The notes under the pieces were generated by a model. It searched no databases. It was not told the DNA's origin and saw only the letters and a program-made list of their open reading frames with translations. Shown in pieces: positions 62,487 through 64,000 of a stretch of DNA of 64,000 nt (positions within the stretch are counted from its first letter, which is position 1; each line of letters begins with the position of its first letter). The translations under genes and the position numbers were made by a program. Source of the DNA: CAZQDP01 sp964592375 (GTDB lineage: Bacteria > Bacillota > Clostridia > RUG12999); the NCBI GenBank assembly GCA_964592375.1, contig CAZQDP010000004.1, forward strand, positions 20,858 to 84,857, in the 5' to 3' direction.

Positions 62487-63473
62487 ATGAATGAATATAC
62501 AGATGCACCGGTCATCCTGAAGGACTTTTTATCCTATCATGAGGTTATCGCAGGAAAATCTCCCATAACCGTTTTGGAATACTATTATGATTTACGTACT
62601 TTTTTTCGATTTCTAAAGCTGCGCACGTATCCGTCGCTAAAAAATGCAGATTTTCATGAAATTGATATTTCTGATGTGGATATGCATTTAATAGAAACGG
62701 TGAACTTAAGCGTTTTGTACGAATACCTTTCTTTTGTAAATAAAAAAAGAAACAATGATTCTTCAACACGTGCCAGAAAAGTTGCAAGCCTTCGCTCTTT
62801 TTTCAAATACTTAACAAGCAAAGCAGGTTTGCTTAAGGATAATCCTGCAAAAGAGCTTGATTCACCAAAACTAAAGCGTTCCATGCCAAAATACTTATCA
62901 CTGGATGAAGCCAAACGACTGCTTGGTGCTGTACATGGCAGAGACAGCGTACGAGACCTATGCATCATTACACTCTTTTTAAATTGCGGAATGCGTTTGT
63001 CTGAGCTTGCAAATATAAATATCAAAGATATGAAAGAGGATACAATAACAATTATTGGTAAAGGCAACAAGGAACGCACCATTTACTTAAACAGTGCATG
63101 TATGGCTTCCATTGCAAACTATCTTCGGGTTCGTCCGAGCGATGGGCTTTGTGATAAAGATAGAGATGCCCTTTTTGTGAGTAATCAGCATAGAAGAATG
63201 AGCATCAAAACCATTCAGCATTTGGTTAAAAAATATTTGAATTTGGCGGGGCTTGATACCACCAAATATTCTACCCATAAGCTTCGCCATACAGCCGCAA
63301 CACTATTATATCGCTATGGCGAGGTAGATATCCGCATATTGCAAGAAATTTTGGGCCATAAGAATATGTCAACAACCGAAATATATACACATCTGGATAA
63401 TCAACAGCTTCGGCAAGCAGTACAGAAGCATCCATTATCGGAAAATAACACAAAGAAAGGGATAGAGTCATGA
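62487..63473 (+). CDS. Tyrosine recombinase, XerC/XerD type
   Basis: Site-specific recombinase of the chromosome-dimer resolution type, with 328 residues. ATG 62487 is 9-10 bases after GGGGAGGG. The SAM-like N-terminal domain covers about 1-115. Catalytic residues: Arg170 in CGMRLSE, Lys192 or Lys195 in GKGNKER, HKLRH with His264 and Arg267, His291 in LGHKN and Tyr300 in TEIYTH. No integrase-type partner genes, att sites or phage genes are around, so it is likely the host Xer recombinase rather than a mobile-element integrase. It reads out of the lonB divergent region. Confidence 0.92.
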   Translation: MNEYTDAPVILKDFLSYHEVIAGKSPITVLEYYYDLRTFFRFLKLRTYPSLKNADFHEIDISDVDMHLIETVNLSVLYEYLSFVNKKRNNDSSTRARKVASLRSFFKYLTSKAGLLKDNPAKELDSPKLKRSMPKYLSLDEAKRLLGAVHGRDSVRDLCIITLFLNCGMRLSELANINIKDMKEDTITIIGKGNKERTIYLNSACMASIANYLRVRPSDGLCDKDRDALFVSNQHRRMSIKTIQHLVKKYLNLAGLDTTKYSTHKLRHTAATLLYRYGEVDIRILQEILGHKNMSTTEIYTHLDNQQLRQAVQKHPLSENNTKKGIES

Positions 63474-63485
63474 CTCTGTCCCTTT
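63456..63485 (+). terminator. Hairpin overlapping the recombinase stop, convergent genes
   Basis: AAAGGGATAGAGTCA and TGACTCTGTCCCTTT form a nearly perfect 15-bp inverted repeat (one mismatch) that includes the stop codon. A/T-rich arms make it a bidirectional terminator for the recombinase and the oppositely oriented membrane protein. Confidence 0.65.
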
Positions 63486-63488
63486 ACA

Positions 63489-63920
63489 TTATTCCAAAGA
63501 AGTAGTTTTTTCGATAGGCCTTTCACTTGAAAAAAACCTTTTTAATGCCAAAAACACAAAATTTGCAGCAATAAATCCTCCGCCAAATGTGGAAATCATA
63601 ATTACAGATGGCACCATCATTTCAAAATTATTTTTTAGTAAAAAGAGCGAGCAAATTGAACCGCAAAAAAAGCTAATAAAAGTACCTATTTGTGCTATCG
63701 TTTGATAACCCGGAAGAAACACTCTATTCTCCCCTATCGATTTCAATACAAGCAATGAAATGCCATAAATCATCACAAAAACCAGTAAAATACTACCAAA
63801 CGCATCGCTTGATGGTAGGAAGGTGCGATACAGCATAAATGCAGCATAATACAAAAAGAATACCGAACAGATGACCATAGCGGATTTTAAGAAGATGGAT
63901 ATAAGCTTCTTGCTATCCAT
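63489..63920 (-). CDS. Hypothetical four-helix membrane protein
   Basis: Not recognised. A 143-residue protein with four hydrophobic helices (about 8-27, 40-60, 73-95, 103-127), basic N terminus (MDSKKLISIF) and an acidic, polar tail. No catalytic motif is seen. The ribosome site upstream of 63920 is poor, so coupling to the preceding fabZ-like gene (6 bases away) is plausible. Convergent with the recombinase. Confidence 0.6.
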   Translation of the reverse strand: MDSKKLISIFLKSAMVICSVFFLYYAAFMLYRTFLPSSDAFGSILLVFVMIYGISLLVLKSIGENRVFLPGYQTIAQIGTFISFFCGSICSLFLLKNNFEMMVPSVIMISTFGGGFIAANFVFLALKRFFSSERPIEKTTSLE

Positions 63921-63925
63921 ATTAA

Positions 63926-64000
63926 TTATACGAGTGCAAAGGTGATTTCGCCCATGGCGGCAATTTTACCGTCAACTGTGGCTTTTACCTTTGCTTTTCC
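63926..64000 (-). CDS. fabZ: 3' end of a FabZ-like hydroxyacyl-ACP dehydratase (partial)
   Basis: Only the last 24 residues are in the window: a GKAKVKATVDGK strand, then AAMGEITFALV and a TAA stop (63926-63928). That ending matches beta-hydroxyacyl-ACP dehydratase FabZ, a fatty-acid synthesis enzyme (VxGKVxAEAELMFAxV type), and no other common family ends this way. The rest lies beyond the right edge. The adjacent membrane protein starts 6 bases after the stop. Confidence 0.7.
   Translation of the reverse strand, partial: GKAKVKATVDGKIAAMGEITFALV

Noticed and set aside
62487..63473. Recombinase as evidence of a prophage or integrated element
   Set aside because: No attachment repeats, tRNA junction, phage or conjugation genes are next to it; both flanks are ordinary chromosomal genes.

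Overview
The window is a gene-dense, moderately AT-rich stretch of chromosome from an endospore-forming member of the Firmicutes, most likely class Clostridia. The evidence is a germination protease (gpr), a SpoIVFB-type peptidase behind a near-consensus sigma-E promoter, a LonB sporulation-type protease, DUF2232-GdpP-L9-DnaB synteny, HisZ with short-form HisG, a DUF4364 regulator and strong AGGAGG ribosome sites that often drive GTG or TTG starts. I cannot place it below class from sequence alone. There is no rRNA operon, CRISPR array, insertion sequence or prophage, and no gene-free stretch longer than about 300 bases.

Layout. 1-2.3 kb: two tandem cysteine-rich paralogues of unknown function, then a convergent M24 aminopeptidase. 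2.5-10.9 kb: ComEC-like hydrolase, DUF3006 protein, smc, ftsY and a UPF0182 membrane protein. 11-18.4 kb: a MacA-like adaptor, MacB-like ATPase and permease, a 840-residue SLH-domain protein and a secreted protein carrying a recent 243-bp-period tandem duplication. 18.5-23.8 kb: tRNA-Ser(GGA), a YgjP-type metallopeptidase, then a URO-D-like protein, a cytoplasmic sialidase-fold protein and a niacin-type ECF S component, and an oppositely oriented DUF4364 regulator. 23.9-30.8 kb: rsmD, coaD, a small coiled-coil protein, nrdR, polysaccharide deacetylase, solute-binding lipoprotein and a PcrA-type helicase. 30.8-43.5 kb: housekeeping run DUF2232, gdpP, rplI, dnaB, tilS, hpt, ftsH, secA and prfB (with a programmed +1 frameshift). 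43.5-49.5 kb: MATE transporter and hisZ-G-H-A-F-IE. 49.5-55 kb: NfeD and SPFH membrane-domain pair, then a small catabolic-looking module (HTH-cupin regulator, acyl-CoA ligase, VOC protein, HpcH/HpaI aldolase, unknown membrane protein). 55-62.3 kb, minus strand: gpr, spoIVFB, a short spoIVFA-like gene, engB, lon and lonB. 62.4-64 kb: a tyrosine recombinase behind a perfect sigma-A promoter, an unknown membrane protein and the 3' end of a fabZ-like gene cut by the window edge.

Functionally most of the window is core biology: chromosome segregation (SMC), membrane targeting (FtsY, SecA), replication (DnaB), c-di-AMP turnover (GdpP), translation (RF2, L9, TilS, RsmD), proteolysis (FtsH, Lon, LonB) and histidine synthesis. 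The less ordinary parts are the cysteine-rich pair at the left edge, the adaptor/MacB/SLH cluster with its repeat protein, the URO-D/sialidase-fold/NiaX cluster, the HTH-cupin module and the spoIVF-like operon whose FA partner lacks a LytM domain. I found no single region that demands a wholly new system; these are the best candidates.
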